A DNA stretch of 64,000 bases from Streptomyces sp. MJM8645 (GTDB lineage Bacteria > Actinomycetota > Actinomycetes > Streptomycetales > Streptomycetaceae), in assembly GCF_001625365.1 (NCBI RefSeq), contig NZ_LJJF01000002.1, forward strand, positions 806,001 through 870,000, in the 5' to 3' direction. The notes under the pieces were generated by a model, which saw nothing but the letters and a program-made list of their open reading frames with translations, made no database searches and had not been told where the DNA came from. Position numbers and translations under genes: made by a program. Shown piece by piece: positions 7,815 through 17,558 of this stretch; position 1 is the first letter of the stretch; every line of letters starts with the position of its first letter.

Positions 7815-8546
7815 ATGAGCGAACGAACGACTGCGCTGGTCACCGGCGCGAACAAGGGAATCGGCTACGAGATCGCCGCGGGCCTGGGCGCCCTCGGCTG
7901 GAGCGTCGGCGTCGGCGCCCGCGACGACCAGCGCCGTGAGGCCGCGGTGGAGAGGCTGCGCGCGGCCGGCGTCGACGCGTTCGGCGTACCGCTGGACGTG
8001 ACCGACGACGCGAGCGCGACCGCCGCCGCCCGGCTGATCGAGGAACGGGCCGGGCGCCTCGACGTGCTCGTCAACAACGCCGGCATCGCCGGCGGCATGC
8101 CGCAGGAACCCACCCGGGTCGACCCCGCCACCATCCGGACGGTCGTGGAGACCAACGTGATCGGCGTCATCCGCGTCACCAACGCGATGATGCCGCTGCT
8201 GCGACACTCCGCCTCGCCGCGGATCGTGAACATGTCCAGCAGCGTCGGCTCCCTCACCCGGCAGTCAGGAGCCGCCGCCGAGCAGACGGCGGGTCCGGTG
8301 GCCGTGGCGTACGCGCCGTCGAAGACGTTCCTGAACGCCGTCACCCTCCAGTACGCCCGGGAACTGAGCGGCACGAACATCCTGATCAACGCCGGCTGCC
8401 CCGGCTACGTCGCGACCGACCTCAACGGCTTCCACGGCGTGCGCACCCCCGAACAGGGCGCGGCGATCGCCATCAAGCTCGCGACCCTGCCCGACGACGG
8501 CCCCACCGGCCAGTTCTTCGACGACGCCGGCGTAGTGCCCTGGTGA
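7815..8546 (+). CDS. Short-chain dehydrogenase/reductase
   Basis: A 243-residue classical SDR. It has the cofactor motif TGANKGIG at residues 10-17, the NNAG motif in VLVNNAGIAGG, a catalytic Ser in NMSSSVGSL and the YxxSK-type site in VAYAPSKTFLN, in which Y-A-P-S-K keeps Tyr and Lys. The Arg/Asp pattern after the first strand (GARDDQRR) suggests NADP(H). Closely similar Streptomyces proteins reduce carbonyls or quinones of unknown identity. It is divergent from a LysR gene that probably regulates it in response to the substrate. The specific substrate cannot be read from sequence. Confidence 0.88.
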   Translation: MSERTTALVTGANKGIGYEIAAGLGALGWSVGVGARDDQRREAAVERLRAAGVDAFGVPLDVTDDASATAAARLIEERAGRLDVLVNNAGIAGGMPQEPTRVDPATIRTVVETNVIGVIRVTNAMMPLLRHSASPRIVNMSSSVGSLTRQSGAAAEQTAGPVAVAYAPSKTFLNAVTLQYARELSGTNILINAGCPGYVATDLNGFHGVRTPEQGAAIAIKLATLPDDGPTGQFFDDAGVVPW

Positions 8547-8753
8547 TGCGCACGGCCGCCGCCGTCCCCCGGGGCGAGGCCGCCTCGCCCGCGTGTCTCG
8601 AACAGGTTCACCGACTACGGCGACCGTCCCATCTCAGGCAATCTGCTCCCGGTCTCAACTGACCCGGTCCGATTCGCTCGCCCTCTCAGTCGGCCCGGTC
8701 CGGGCCGGTGGTGGATTGTGGTCGATACTGTGGTCCTCGACGAGGAGGGACAG

Positions 8754-8999
8754 TTGACGCTGGGGAAGAAGGGTTCGCGTCTTATCACCGTCGACGGTGT
8801 GGTGTACCGGTGGCGGGTGATCGGTGGCATCCGTTGCTGTGTCCCGTGCAGCAACGGCATGTCCCGTTTCGCGGTACAACGGGTCGGCCAGAGGGGCGCG
8901 GTGCTCCTGGCGGCCACGCCTGCGTTCCCCGTCGTGCCGTCCATCGTCGAGGCGGAAGTTCGCACCGCGCTCGGTCAAGGATGGCAATCCACGATGTAG
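8754..8999 (+). CDS. Conserved hypothetical protein (ITVDGVxYRWR family)
   Basis: A small basic protein with the signature KGSRLITVDGVVYRWRV, common in Streptomyces proteins of unknown function, and a C-terminal PSIVEAEVRTALGQGW helix. I prefer the TTG at 8754 (81 residues): a strong GAGGAGGGA ribosome binding site (8742-8750) sits just before it, and the family normally begins a few residues ahead of KKGSR. The frame also allows a GTG at 8718 (93 residues). It is unlinked to its neighbours. The middle Cys-Cys-x-x-Cys cluster (RCCVPC) is notable and might bind a metal, but this is only a suggestion. Confidence 0.65.
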   Translation: MTLGKKGSRLITVDGVVYRWRVIGGIRCCVPCSNGMSRFAVQRVGQRGAVLLAATPAFPVVPSIVEAEVRTALGQGWQSTM

Positions 9000-9448
9000 G
9001 GCCCGCCTTCCCCCCGGGGGGCTGGTACAGGGCCGAGGTGAGAGCCTCGGTCTTCGGTATCGGATCGGCCATCGGCACGTGACAGCTACCGCGCTCCGGC
9101 AGATCCGCACCCGAACAAGCCCGCCGCCACATCGGGGGGCGGCCCTCCGGTCGCCGAATCCGCTGGCCGGAGCCAGCGCCGACGGCCCAGCACGGGCGGC
9201 CACCCGGGGTGGGGCAGTACTCCGCGTGACGCCTCCGCGGGACGGGTTCGGTTCCCGCGAGCCGAGTGACCGTCAGCGGCCTCGGCCGAACGGGTGGGCA
9301 CCAGCGGCGCCGGAGGCCCTGTGCGTGCACGAAGGCAAATCGCCGTGCGTAACTGTGCGCGGGTCCAGCGGGCACACGGTCCGCCGTACGAGCCGATGGC
9401 CGCAGCCCTCCCCGCCCCGCCCCGCCCCCCGAACGGAGTCGCCCACCC
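9000..9448. other. Intergenic region, no gene seen
   Basis: These 449 bp contain only frames with poor codon bias on both strands. I see no domain, tRNA or clear terminator. The last 60 bp are C/G-rich and should hold the promoter of the secreted TNT-domain gene, but no convincing -10/-35 pair stands out. Confidence 0.5.
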
Positions 9449-10165
9449 ATGCGCACCCCCGCTCTCGCCGCCCTCTCACTGGCGCTCGCCCTACCCCTGA
9501 CGGGGTTGGCCGCCACCGGCACCGCCGCCGCCCAGTCCCCCGCCTCCCGAGGGGTGCCGATCACGGAGTGCGAGGGCGTCCCCAAGGTCCGCGACGTCGG
9601 TGCCGAGGACTACCTCTGCACCCGGAAGGAACTGGGCCCGGTCACCCTGCCGACGGACTCCGTGGTGACCGAACTGCTGGTGGACTACGACCGGCTGGGC
9701 GGGGTGACACCGGTGCGCTTCCTGGACTGGTACCGGGACTGGAGGGGGTGGAAGTACCCGGACCACAACGGCTTCACCGACAACGGCGGCACCCTCGACA
9801 TGGCCGAACAGACCATGAAGGAACACCAGAAGCTGGACCGCTTCGGGAACAGCGCCTACGGCTCGTTCCTCGCCCCCGGCGGCACGCCGTTCCCCCAGCG
9901 CGCCCTTCCGCCGGACTCCCTCAACGGAGGTGACGCCAACTACCACTGCTTCGAGGTGCAGAGGCAGTTCAAGGTCCAGCAGGGGCACATCGCGGGCGCG
10001 TTCTCCCAGCCGGGCAACGGACTCCAACAGTGGCTCGACCCGACCCTGAAGCCAGGCGACATCACCTCGGGCACGTACGACGTCGCCGCCCTCATCACCG
10101 CCGGGTACTTGACCGAACACGTCGCCGACAAGAACTTCTGTCTGACGGGCAACGACGCCGTCTGA
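9449..10165 (+). CDS. Secreted TNT-domain protein (candidate NAD+ glycohydrolase toxin)
   Basis: A 238-residue protein with a signal peptide (cleavage probably after TGTAAA, about residues 24-29). The mature C-terminal half matches the TNT fold first described in Mycobacterium tuberculosis CpnT: LDRFGNSAYGSFLAPGGTPF, QRALPPDSLN, YHCFEVQRQF and GHIAGAFSQPGNGLQQW, the last containing the conserved glutamine region. Characterised TNT domains hydrolyse NAD+ in target cells. There is no ESX-type delivery domain and no obvious immunity gene alongside: the next gene on the same strand is a kinase-like phosphotransferase. It is therefore a free secreted enzyme, either a toxin or a scavenging NADase. 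Four cysteines in the mature part could form disulfides. Confidence 0.7.
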   Translation: MRTPALAALSLALALPLTGLAATGTAAAQSPASRGVPITECEGVPKVRDVGAEDYLCTRKELGPVTLPTDSVVTELLVDYDRLGGVTPVRFLDWYRDWRGWKYPDHNGFTDNGGTLDMAEQTMKEHQKLDRFGNSAYGSFLAPGGTPFPQRALPPDSLNGGDANYHCFEVQRQFKVQQGHIAGAFSQPGNGLQQWLDPTLKPGDITSGTYDVAALITAGYLTEHVADKNFCLTGNDAV

Positions 10166-10222
10166 CCCCCACCCGGGCAGACCGCGCTGCCCACGGTCGG
10201 AAACCGACACCCGCCCCGCCCG

Positions 10223-10241
10223 GCCCCGCGCCCGGCGGGGC
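10223..10241 (+). terminator. Hairpin after the TNT-domain gene
   Basis: GCCCCGC (10223-10229) and GCGGGGC (10235-10241) form a 7-bp stem around GCCCG, 58 bp after the stop codon. Confidence 0.4.
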
Positions 10242-10427
10242 TGGCGCGGCAGTCGGCACGGGTCTGTGACCTGAGGCGACACCGGGACGGTCCGGCCTTC
10301 GGCACTCCCGCTCCGATCGCCGCCGCCTCTCGCCCGGCGTGCGGGTTGAGCACCCTCCGCAGCACCTCCGCACCATGGCGCGGGAAAGTCCGGTGCATCG
10401 ATGACTGGCGGCCCCTAGCATGCGTGG

Positions 10428-11351
10428 GTGAACCTTTCGCATCTCGGCGTGCCGATCGGGCCGATGATCCGCGTCCACGGCGGGTTCGCCAACCGGACGT
10501 ACCGGCTCGACACCGACCAAGGGTCGTTCGCGGTGAAGGAGTTGAACCTCGTCGACCGCCGCTGGACCTATCGCGTCGAGGACGTGTTCAGGTTTGAGCG
10601 GGCGGCCTTCGCCGCCGGCATCCCGATGCCGGAGCCGATCTCGGCCGGCCACCACACGCTCGTGCACCGATGGGTCGAGGGAGAGAAGGTGCCGGAAGCA
10701 CCGGTGTCGGCGGCGTACGCGTTCGAGATCGGTGAGATCCTCGCGCGCATCCACGCGCTCGACGTCGCGTGGACCCATGTACCGATCGAGGAACCGACGT
10801 CACGGGACTGGCCCGAGCTCGCCGCGCGGGCGGCGGCGACCGGACAGCCGTGGGCCGACGAACTCGCCTCTCGCGTCGAGACGTTCCTCGCGATCGCCCA
10901 CTTCGTCGACACCTGCGAACGGCCGGGCCCCGTCGTGCTGACCCACAAGGACATCCACCCGTGGAACCTGCTCGCTCGGGAGGGTCGGCCGGTGGTGCTC
11001 GACTGGGAGCTCTCGGGAATGCTCGACCTGTCCGGTGAGCTCGGCTCGACCGCGCTGAGCCTCGCGAAGGGGCCTGGCTTCGACCACATCGAGCCCGCCG
11101 TCTTCCGCTCGGTCCTCGACGGCTATGTCGCGGGGGGCGGAGCGCTGCCGCCGTCAGGTCCGAGCTGGTTCGCGTTCATGATCGGCGGCTGGCTGGGGCA
11201 CACGAGGTGGAACATCCTCCGGTGCCTCGCCGGTGTCGAGGCGAGCACCGGCCCTGACCTCGCGCTGTCGCACGAGTCCGTGCGCAACGGCTTGCGCGGC
11301 CTCCCCGACCTGTTCGGCCGACTTCCGGAGTTCGAGGCGCTGCTCGTGTGA
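10428..11351 (+). CDS. Aminoglycoside phosphotransferase (APH)-family kinase
   Basis: A 307-residue protein-kinase-like phosphotransferase. The N-lobe has GGFANRTYRL and SFAVKEL, whose lysine is the ATP-binding Lys. The catalytic loop is LTHKDIHPWNLL, containing the H-x-D-x4-N Brenner motif, followed by VVLDWE, whose Asp binds magnesium. The family phosphorylates aminoglycosides, homoserine, choline or other small hydroxyl substrates; nothing here fixes the substrate. A GTG start at 10428 is the first in frame; an ATG eight bases upstream runs into a stop at once. It lies on its own between the TNT-domain gene and the serine hydrolase. Confidence 0.85.
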   Translation: MNLSHLGVPIGPMIRVHGGFANRTYRLDTDQGSFAVKELNLVDRRWTYRVEDVFRFERAAFAAGIPMPEPISAGHHTLVHRWVEGEKVPEAPVSAAYAFEIGEILARIHALDVAWTHVPIEEPTSRDWPELAARAAATGQPWADELASRVETFLAIAHFVDTCERPGPVVLTHKDIHPWNLLAREGRPVVLDWELSGMLDLSGELGSTALSLAKGPGFDHIEPAVFRSVLDGYVAGGGALPPSGPSWFAFMIGGWLGHTRWNILRCLAGVEASTGPDLALSHESVRNGLRGLPDLFGRLPEFEALLV

Positions 11352-11544
11352 CAGTGACCCGCGCCTGTGCCCGGTATGCGGCGCAAGGCGCGCCGGACGC
11401 GACGCCGGCGGCGACACGGACGACCGAGCCCCCGCCCGCCTGTGAGCCAGATCACCGTTGAGGTTGACCCTGGGTCAGGGCTCAAGCTCCTCGCAACGGC
11501 GCGACGCCGACCCGGGCGTCACCGATGCGAAGGAGCACACCACC

Positions 11545-12711
11545 ATGTCACTCCCCCTTTCCGGCCCTTCCGGCCAGGACGAGAGCACCCTGCGGACCGT
11601 CCGCCCGGAACTGCAGAAGGCGATCGAGGAGATCGTCGACTCCGGTTTCACCGGGGTGTCGCTGCGCGTGCACGACGAGCGGGGCGCGTGGACCGGCAGC
11701 GCCGGGGCGGCCGAACTGGGCGGGGCCGCGAAGCCGCCGACGGACGGGCACGTCCGGATCGGCAGCAATACCAAGACCTTCACCGCGACCCTGGTGCTGC
11801 AACTGGTGGCCGAGGGCAAGGTCGGGCTGGACACCCCGGCGGCGCACTACCTGCCCGAGTTCGGGCTGGACGGGCGGATCACGGTGCGGATGCTGCTGCA
11901 GCACACCAGCGGGGTGTTCAACCACACCGGCGAGGTCTACGCCGACGGGACGGTCGCGCCGGGCATCCCCATCCCCTACGGCACCACGGGCAGGGAGTGG
12001 ATGGACAACCGGTTCAAGACCTACCGGCCGCAGGAGCTGGTACGGCTGGCGCTGTCCAGGCCGGCCCGGTTCGAGCCGGGAGCGGGCTGGAGCTACTCCA
12101 ACACCAACTACGTGCTGGCCCGGCTGCTGATCGAGAAGGTCACCGGCCGCCCGCTCGCCGAGGAGATGCAGCGGCTGATCCTGGGACCGCTCGGGCTGTC
12201 GGGCACCGTGCTGCCGGGCGCCTCGCCCGAGATCCCCGAGCCGCACGCCCACGCCTACTACCGGTACGAGGACGCCGGCGAGCAGAGGACGATCGACATC
12301 ACCCGCCAGAACCCCTCCTGGATCTCCAGCGGCGGCGACATGATCTCCACCACCCGGGACCTCCACACGTTCATCTCCGCACTGCTGGGCGGCAGGCTCC
12401 TGCCGGCCCCGCTGCTGGCGCAGATGTGCACCCCGCACCCGACGGGCATCCCGAACATGGACTACGGCCTGGGCGTGTTCGTGGTGACGACGGACGGCGG
12501 CGCCACCGTCGTCTCCCACAACGGCGCCGCCGTGGGCCACGCGGCGCTGATGTACAGCACGCCCGACGGCAGCCGGACCCTGACCGCCGCACTGAACTGC
12601 GTGGACGACGCCGATCTGTCCATCGGCGGGGCGTTCCAGCAGGCGATGCACAGGCTCGTCGACGAGGTGTTCTGCGGCGGGCCGGCCGATCCGGCCCGGC
12701 CGACGGACTGA
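11545..12711 (+). CDS. Serine hydrolase, class C beta-lactamase/DD-peptidase family
   Basis: A 388-residue protein with the three catalytic motifs of the family: SxxK as SNTK in VRIGSNTKTFTA, YxN as YSNTNY, and HxG as HNGAAVG. LLQHTSGVFNHTG and WISSGGDMISTT are typical of D-alanyl-D-alanine carboxypeptidase-like esterases. There is no signal peptide, so it may be cytoplasmic or leave by another route. The ATG at 11545 has an AAGGAG site (11530-11535); the longer frame from 11458 lacks one. The MerR gene follows 47 bp later and probably controls it. Whether it is an esterase, a peptidase or a beta-lactamase cannot be told from motifs alone. Confidence 0.85.
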   Translation: MSLPLSGPSGQDESTLRTVRPELQKAIEEIVDSGFTGVSLRVHDERGAWTGSAGAAELGGAAKPPTDGHVRIGSNTKTFTATLVLQLVAEGKVGLDTPAAHYLPEFGLDGRITVRMLLQHTSGVFNHTGEVYADGTVAPGIPIPYGTTGREWMDNRFKTYRPQELVRLALSRPARFEPGAGWSYSNTNYVLARLLIEKVTGRPLAEEMQRLILGPLGLSGTVLPGASPEIPEPHAHAYYRYEDAGEQRTIDITRQNPSWISSGGDMISTTRDLHTFISALLGGRLLPAPLLAQMCTPHPTGIPNMDYGLGVFVVTTDGGATVVSHNGAAVGHAALMYSTPDGSRTLTAALNCVDDADLSIGGAFQQAMHRLVDEVFCGGPADPARPTD

Positions 12712-12758
12712 TGTGGTGTGCGGAGCCACCGAGTTCGAGTACGAGGCAGGATTGGCGG

Positions 12759-13541
12759 ATGAACGGAGTCACGATCGGGCAGGCGGCGGCATTCGTCGGC
12801 ATCACGGTGAAGACGGTGCGGCACTACCACAAGCTCGGCCTGGCCGAGGAGCCGGAACGCGACAGCTCCGGATACCGGCGATACGGATCGGCCGACCTGT
12901 TGCGGCTGGTACAGATCCGGACGCTGGCCGCCGCCGGGGTGCCGCTGGCCGAGACCGGGCCCCTGCTCGACGCCGACGCCGCGCTGTTCACCGCCAAGCT
13001 CGCCGACGTCGAACGTCAACTCACCGAGCGGATCGAGGAGTTGACCGCGCGGCGCGACACGCTGCACCGGCTCGCCGACGGCGACCGGGCGCTGCTGCCC
13101 GACCGCGCCGTGGCACTGCTGGAGCGGATGGCCGGCCTCGGCTTCACCCCGGACGAGGCGGCGGCCACCAGGGAGGGCTGGGTGCTGGCCAGGGCCCTGG
13201 TCCCGGAAGGCTTCGAGGACTACCTCACCCATGTCGAACACGCCCTGCTGGACAGCCGGTTCGTCGCCTTGCTCAAGCGCGGCGCCGAAGCCGCGACCTG
13301 GGAGCCGGACGACCCGCGCATCGCCGAACTCGCGACCGCCGCGGCCGACCACTTCCTCGCCAACCCCGCCCAGCTGAAGATCGTGACCGGCCTCCAAGCC
13401 CGCACCGAAGCCGCGACCCGGTACCAGCTGATCGCCCACCACGGCGAAGAACAGGGATCGGCCGAGGCCCGGCTGGTCGCACTGGTCGAGACCAGGCTCC
13501 GCTCCGCCAGCGTCCGCATCCCCAGGCCGGACTTCCCCTGA
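12759..13541 (+). CDS. MerR family transcriptional regulator
   Basis: A 260-residue protein. The N-terminal MerR winged helix reads TIGQAAAFVGITVKTVRHYH, followed by GLAEEPERDSSGYRRYGSAD and a coiled-coil dimerisation helix (about residues 75-120). The long C-terminal domain has no MerR-type metal cysteines, so it probably senses an organic ligand. The ATG at 12759 is 47 bp after the serine hydrolase stop; co-direction suggests that it regulates that gene and itself. A strong terminator follows. The larger open frame reaching back to 11367 is a shadow of the hydrolase gene. Confidence 0.88.
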   Translation: MNGVTIGQAAAFVGITVKTVRHYHKLGLAEEPERDSSGYRRYGSADLLRLVQIRTLAAAGVPLAETGPLLDADAALFTAKLADVERQLTERIEELTARRDTLHRLADGDRALLPDRAVALLERMAGLGFTPDEAAATREGWVLARALVPEGFEDYLTHVEHALLDSRFVALLKRGAEAATWEPDDPRIAELATAAADHFLANPAQLKIVTGLQARTEAATRYQLIAHHGEEQGSAEARLVALVETRLRSASVRIPRPDFP

Positions 13542-13566
13542 CCGAGACGGGACCGATCATTCGAGG

Positions 13567-13599
13567 AAGCCGCCCCGGCCTACGGGGCCGGGGCGGCTT
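13567..13599 (+). terminator. Hairpin terminator after the MerR gene
   Basis: A perfect 14-bp stem, AAGCCGCCCCGGCC (13567-13580) with GGCCGGGGCGGCTT (13586-13599), loop TACGG. It sits between the convergent MerR and GntR genes and could serve both. Confidence 0.8.
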
Positions 13600-13631
13600 G
13601 TGCGTTTGTCGGTGGCGCAGGTGTCGGGGGC

Positions 13632-14354
13632 TCAGGCGCCGTACTCGTAGCCGACCGTGACCCGGGTCGGGACGACCCAGAGGCCGAACTCGATCACGCC
13701 CTCGTCGTCCGACCAGCGATGCACCCCGCCCAGGACCGGGGACCCCACGCGAAGACCCAGGGCCGACGCCTCTCGGGCATCGCACTCCCGGGCATGCATG
13801 TCATCCCGGGCATGCGTGATCGTCCGGCCGGAAGCGTCGAGCACTTTCGCAGTGAGACCCGCGTTCTTGCCGGGCGCCGTCGAGAGCAGGTCCGGCACCA
13901 GCGCGGCGAAGTGTGCCGGGTACCAGACGACCGCCAGCATGGTCCGGCTCCGGCCCCGGCCCGCGATGTACTCGCGCCTGACCAGCTGATCGCCGGGATC
14001 GAGGTTGAAGATGTCCTGCACGTACAACGGGGGCACCACCAGCTCGGCGGCCGTGACCCGGCTGGTTTCGCCCTCCATCAGGCTGGACCTGAGCCGCTGG
14101 ACCGTGGTCAGCCGGTCCCGTCCCGTCGCGGTCGACGTCACCTCGTCCGCGACGAACGTGCCACGCGGACTCGTCCTGATGAGCCCTTCCACCATCAGCT
14201 GGTTCAAGGCCCTGCTGACGGTTGCCGCTGCGACGTTCCACCGCTGGCACATCTCCCTGTTGGTCGGGAGTTTCTCGCCTGGAACGAGTTCGCCGGTGAG
14301 TATCGCCTGCCGGTAGTGATCGGCGATCGCGGTGAACGTCTTGGAGCCGGCCAT
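13632..14354 (-). CDS. GntR family regulator, HutC/UTRA type
   Basis: A 240-residue regulator. The N-terminal winged helix contains GEKLPTNREMCQRWNVAAAT and RALNQLMVEGLIRTSPRGTF, diagnostic of GntR. The C-terminal part looks like a UTRA ligand domain (RREYIAGRGRSRTMLAVVW and a final VVPTRVTVGYEYG). Small GntR/UTRA regulators of this kind are common on actinomycete integrative plasmids (KorSA-like) but also on chromosomes. It is divergent from two small hypothetical genes with a 129-bp spacer, so it probably controls them. No integrase or replication gene is nearby to support an integrated plasmid. Confidence 0.85.
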   Translation of the reverse strand: MAGSKTFTAIADHYRQAILTGELVPGEKLPTNREMCQRWNVAAATVSRALNQLMVEGLIRTSPRGTFVADEVTSTATGRDRLTTVQRLRSSLMEGETSRVTAAELVVPPLYVQDIFNLDPGDQLVRREYIAGRGRSRTMLAVVWYPAHFAALVPDLLSTAPGKNAGLTAKVLDASGRTITHARDDMHARECDAREASALGLRVGSPVLGGVHRWSDDEGVIEFGLWVVPTRVTVGYEYGA

Positions 14355-14393
14355 GCGCTACTCCTCGGTCGAGGTGATGGTCACTCAGGAGCA

Positions 14394-14401
14394 CACTAGT
14401 G
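14394..14401. promoter_or_regulatory. Short palindrome, possible GntR operator
   Basis: CACTAGTG is an 8-bp perfect palindrome 40 bp upstream of the GntR start codon, in the spacer between the divergent genes. Assignment as operator is from position only. Confidence 0.25.
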
Positions 14402-14483
14402 CACCGACGTTGAAGCCGACAGCACTTCTCCTCGCTCTACCTTCTGACCTAGGACACAGGTTGAGTGCTCTAGGGAGTTCGCA

Positions 14484-14879
14484 GTGGCGGTTCGCAAGAG
14501 GTCTCGCGCGACGATCTGCCGGCCGAAGGCCGGCGAGGTCGTCAAGGACCTTACGGGCACAGGCATCAAGCGCTTCCAGGTGGTGATCTACCTGGCCAAG
14601 GCCAGTCCTGCCTTCCCCGAGTTGGAGATGCGCAGCTGCGAGGAGTACGCGCTCGCCTTCGGGTGGACGGTGGCCCTCACCGTCGTCGATGACGAGATGG
14701 AGAAGCCCCCGGACCAACGTCCCCTGCTTCTGGCCGCCTTGCAGATGATCCAGAACCTGGGCGCCGGAGCGATCCTGATCCCGTCCAGGGCGACCGTCTC
14801 CCCCATCGACGGCGAGTTCGACGAATTCTCCCGGCGGGTCGAGAAGGTCGGCGGATTCATCCAGGTGACCCGCCGATGA
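14484..14879 (+). CDS. Hypothetical protein, recombinase-like N-terminal pattern
   Basis: A 131-residue protein starting at GTG 14484 with an AGGGA site at 14472-14476. An internal stretch, MRSCEEYALAFGWTVALTVV followed by a variable acidic loop and a LLLAALQMIQNLGAGAILIP segment, loosely resembles the N-terminal fold of serine recombinases (strand-helix-strand order). The catalytic Ser/Arg motifs of a true recombinase are absent. Its stop overlaps the next start (ATGA at 14876-14879), so the two are translated together. Function unknown; control by the divergent GntR gene is likely. Confidence 0.6.
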   Translation: MAVRKRSRATICRPKAGEVVKDLTGTGIKRFQVVIYLAKASPAFPELEMRSCEEYALAFGWTVALTVVDDEMEKPPDQRPLLLAALQMIQNLGAGAILIPSRATVSPIDGEFDEFSRRVEKVGGFIQVTRR

Positions 14880-15082
14880 ACCGGCGATACGGGATCGTTC
14901 CCGCCGACGCCGCTCACGGGGCCTCGTACCCGGTCTGGGTCATCCAGGACCACAAGACCGGCCAACTGGTGAAGGCGCTGCCTCCCCACTCCGAACCGCT
15001 GCACTTCTACTCGTACGACCGGGCGGAGCGATGGGTGAGCGCCAATGAGAAACCCCGCCCGGACTTCACGGCTGCCGGGTGA
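14876..15082 (+). CDS. Small hypothetical protein
   Basis: A 68-residue soluble protein (MNRRYGIVPADAAHG..., with YPVWVIQDHKTGQLV and FYSYDRAERWVSANE). It is translationally coupled to the preceding gene by a 4-bp overlap. The Tyr/Trp-rich beta pattern is common in small Streptomyces proteins of unknown function. I see no known domain. It ends 47 bp before the convergent FAD monooxygenase gene. Confidence 0.6.
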   Translation: MNRRYGIVPADAAHGASYPVWVIQDHKTGQLVKALPPHSEPLHFYSYDRAERWVSANEKPRPDFTAAG

Positions 15083-15129
15083 CCGTCAGACACACGCCAG
15101 GTTCCGGGGGCGGTCGGAGGGCTCGAAGC

Positions 15130-16783
<1,654 letters not shown>

Positions 16784-16785
<2 letters not shown>

Positions 16786-16829
16786 GAACAGTGTTCTATA
16801 AACGAACGGCGTTCGTGTCAAGCTATGAT
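16784..16829. promoter_or_regulatory. Divergent leaderless promoters with two TetR operators
   Basis: Two similar inverted repeats lie here: ACGAAC-GGC-GTTCGT (16802-16816, perfect) and ACGAAC-AGT-GTTCTA (16784-16798, imperfect). On the minus strand TTGACA (16821-16816) and TAGAAC (16798-16793) are 17 bp apart, and the GTG start follows 7 bases later. On the plus strand TATGAT (16824-16829) is 6 bases before the TetR GTG. Both genes thus appear leaderless, with the perfect operator filling the minus promoter spacer. Confidence 0.7.
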
Positions 16830-16835
16830 GGTCCG

Positions 16836-17558
16836 GTGAACCCGAGAGAGCGACGCGCGGCACGCCACCAGCCGCCGAACCCCGACGCCGAGACCGACCC
16901 CAGGCCGCGGCGCCGCAAGGCCCCCATCACCGTGGACCAGGTCATCGACACCGCGCTGGACATCATCGCCACCGAGGGCTACGAGGCACTGACCATGCGC
17001 CGCCTCGCCGGCGCCCTCGACACCGGACCCGCCTCGCTCTACGCCCACGTCGTCAACAAGGCCGACCTCGACGAGCTGCTCATCGGACGGCTGTGCGCCG
17101 CGCTCGCCCTGCCCGAGCCCGACCCCACGGCCTGGCGGGACCAGATCCGCGGCGTCTGCACCCAGATCCGCGACCAGTACCTGGACTACCCCGGGATCTC
17201 CCGCGCCGCGCTCGCCATGGCCCCCACCGACCTCGAAACCATGCGCGTCAGCGAAGGGATGCTGGCGATCCTGCTCGCCGGCGGCGTCGCCCCACAGGCC
17301 GCCGCCTGGGCCGTCGACGCGCTCCTGCTGTACGTGGCCGCCTACTGCCTCGAAGCCTCGATCGTGCGCCAGCGAGCGGCACACGACGACGACGCGTGGG
17401 TCCTCGACCGCGACGAACTGCAGCGCCGCCTCACCGCCCTGCCCGCCGTGGCCTTCCCCCACACCACCCGCCACGCCGCCGAGATCACCGCCGGCACGGG
17501 CCACGACCGCTTCGACTTCACCGTCTCCCTGATGATCGACGGCCTCGCCCGCCGCTAG
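16836..17558 (+). CDS. TetR family repressor
   Basis: A 240-residue regulator from GTG 16836. An Arg-rich N-terminus precedes the TetR HTH: QVIDTALDIIATEGYEALTM and RRLAGALDTGPASLYAHVVN. The C-terminal domain (WRDQIRGVCTQIRDQYLDYP onward) matches the TetR_C ligand-binding fold of Tet-repressor-like proteins. It is divergent from the FAD monooxygenase and the spacer holds two operators, so it likely derepresses that gene when an aromatic drug is bound. Its TAG stop (17556-17558) is part of the CTAG target into which the first insertion sequence transposed; duplication of CTAG preserved the stop. The longer frame from 16791 would run through the promoter. Confidence 0.88.
   Translation: MNPRERRAARHQPPNPDAETDPRPRRRKAPITVDQVIDTALDIIATEGYEALTMRRLAGALDTGPASLYAHVVNKADLDELLIGRLCAALALPEPDPTAWRDQIRGVCTQIRDQYLDYPGISRAALAMAPTDLETMRVSEGMLAILLAGGVAPQAAAWAVDALLLYVAAYCLEASIVRQRAAHDDDAWVLDRDELQRRLTALPAVAFPHTTRHAAEITAGTGHDRFDFTVSLMIDGLARR

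Noticed and set aside
13632..15082. GntR gene plus two small genes considered as part of an integrative plasmid (pSAM2-like)
   Set aside because: No integrase, excisionase, replication or transfer gene and no att repeats in the window.
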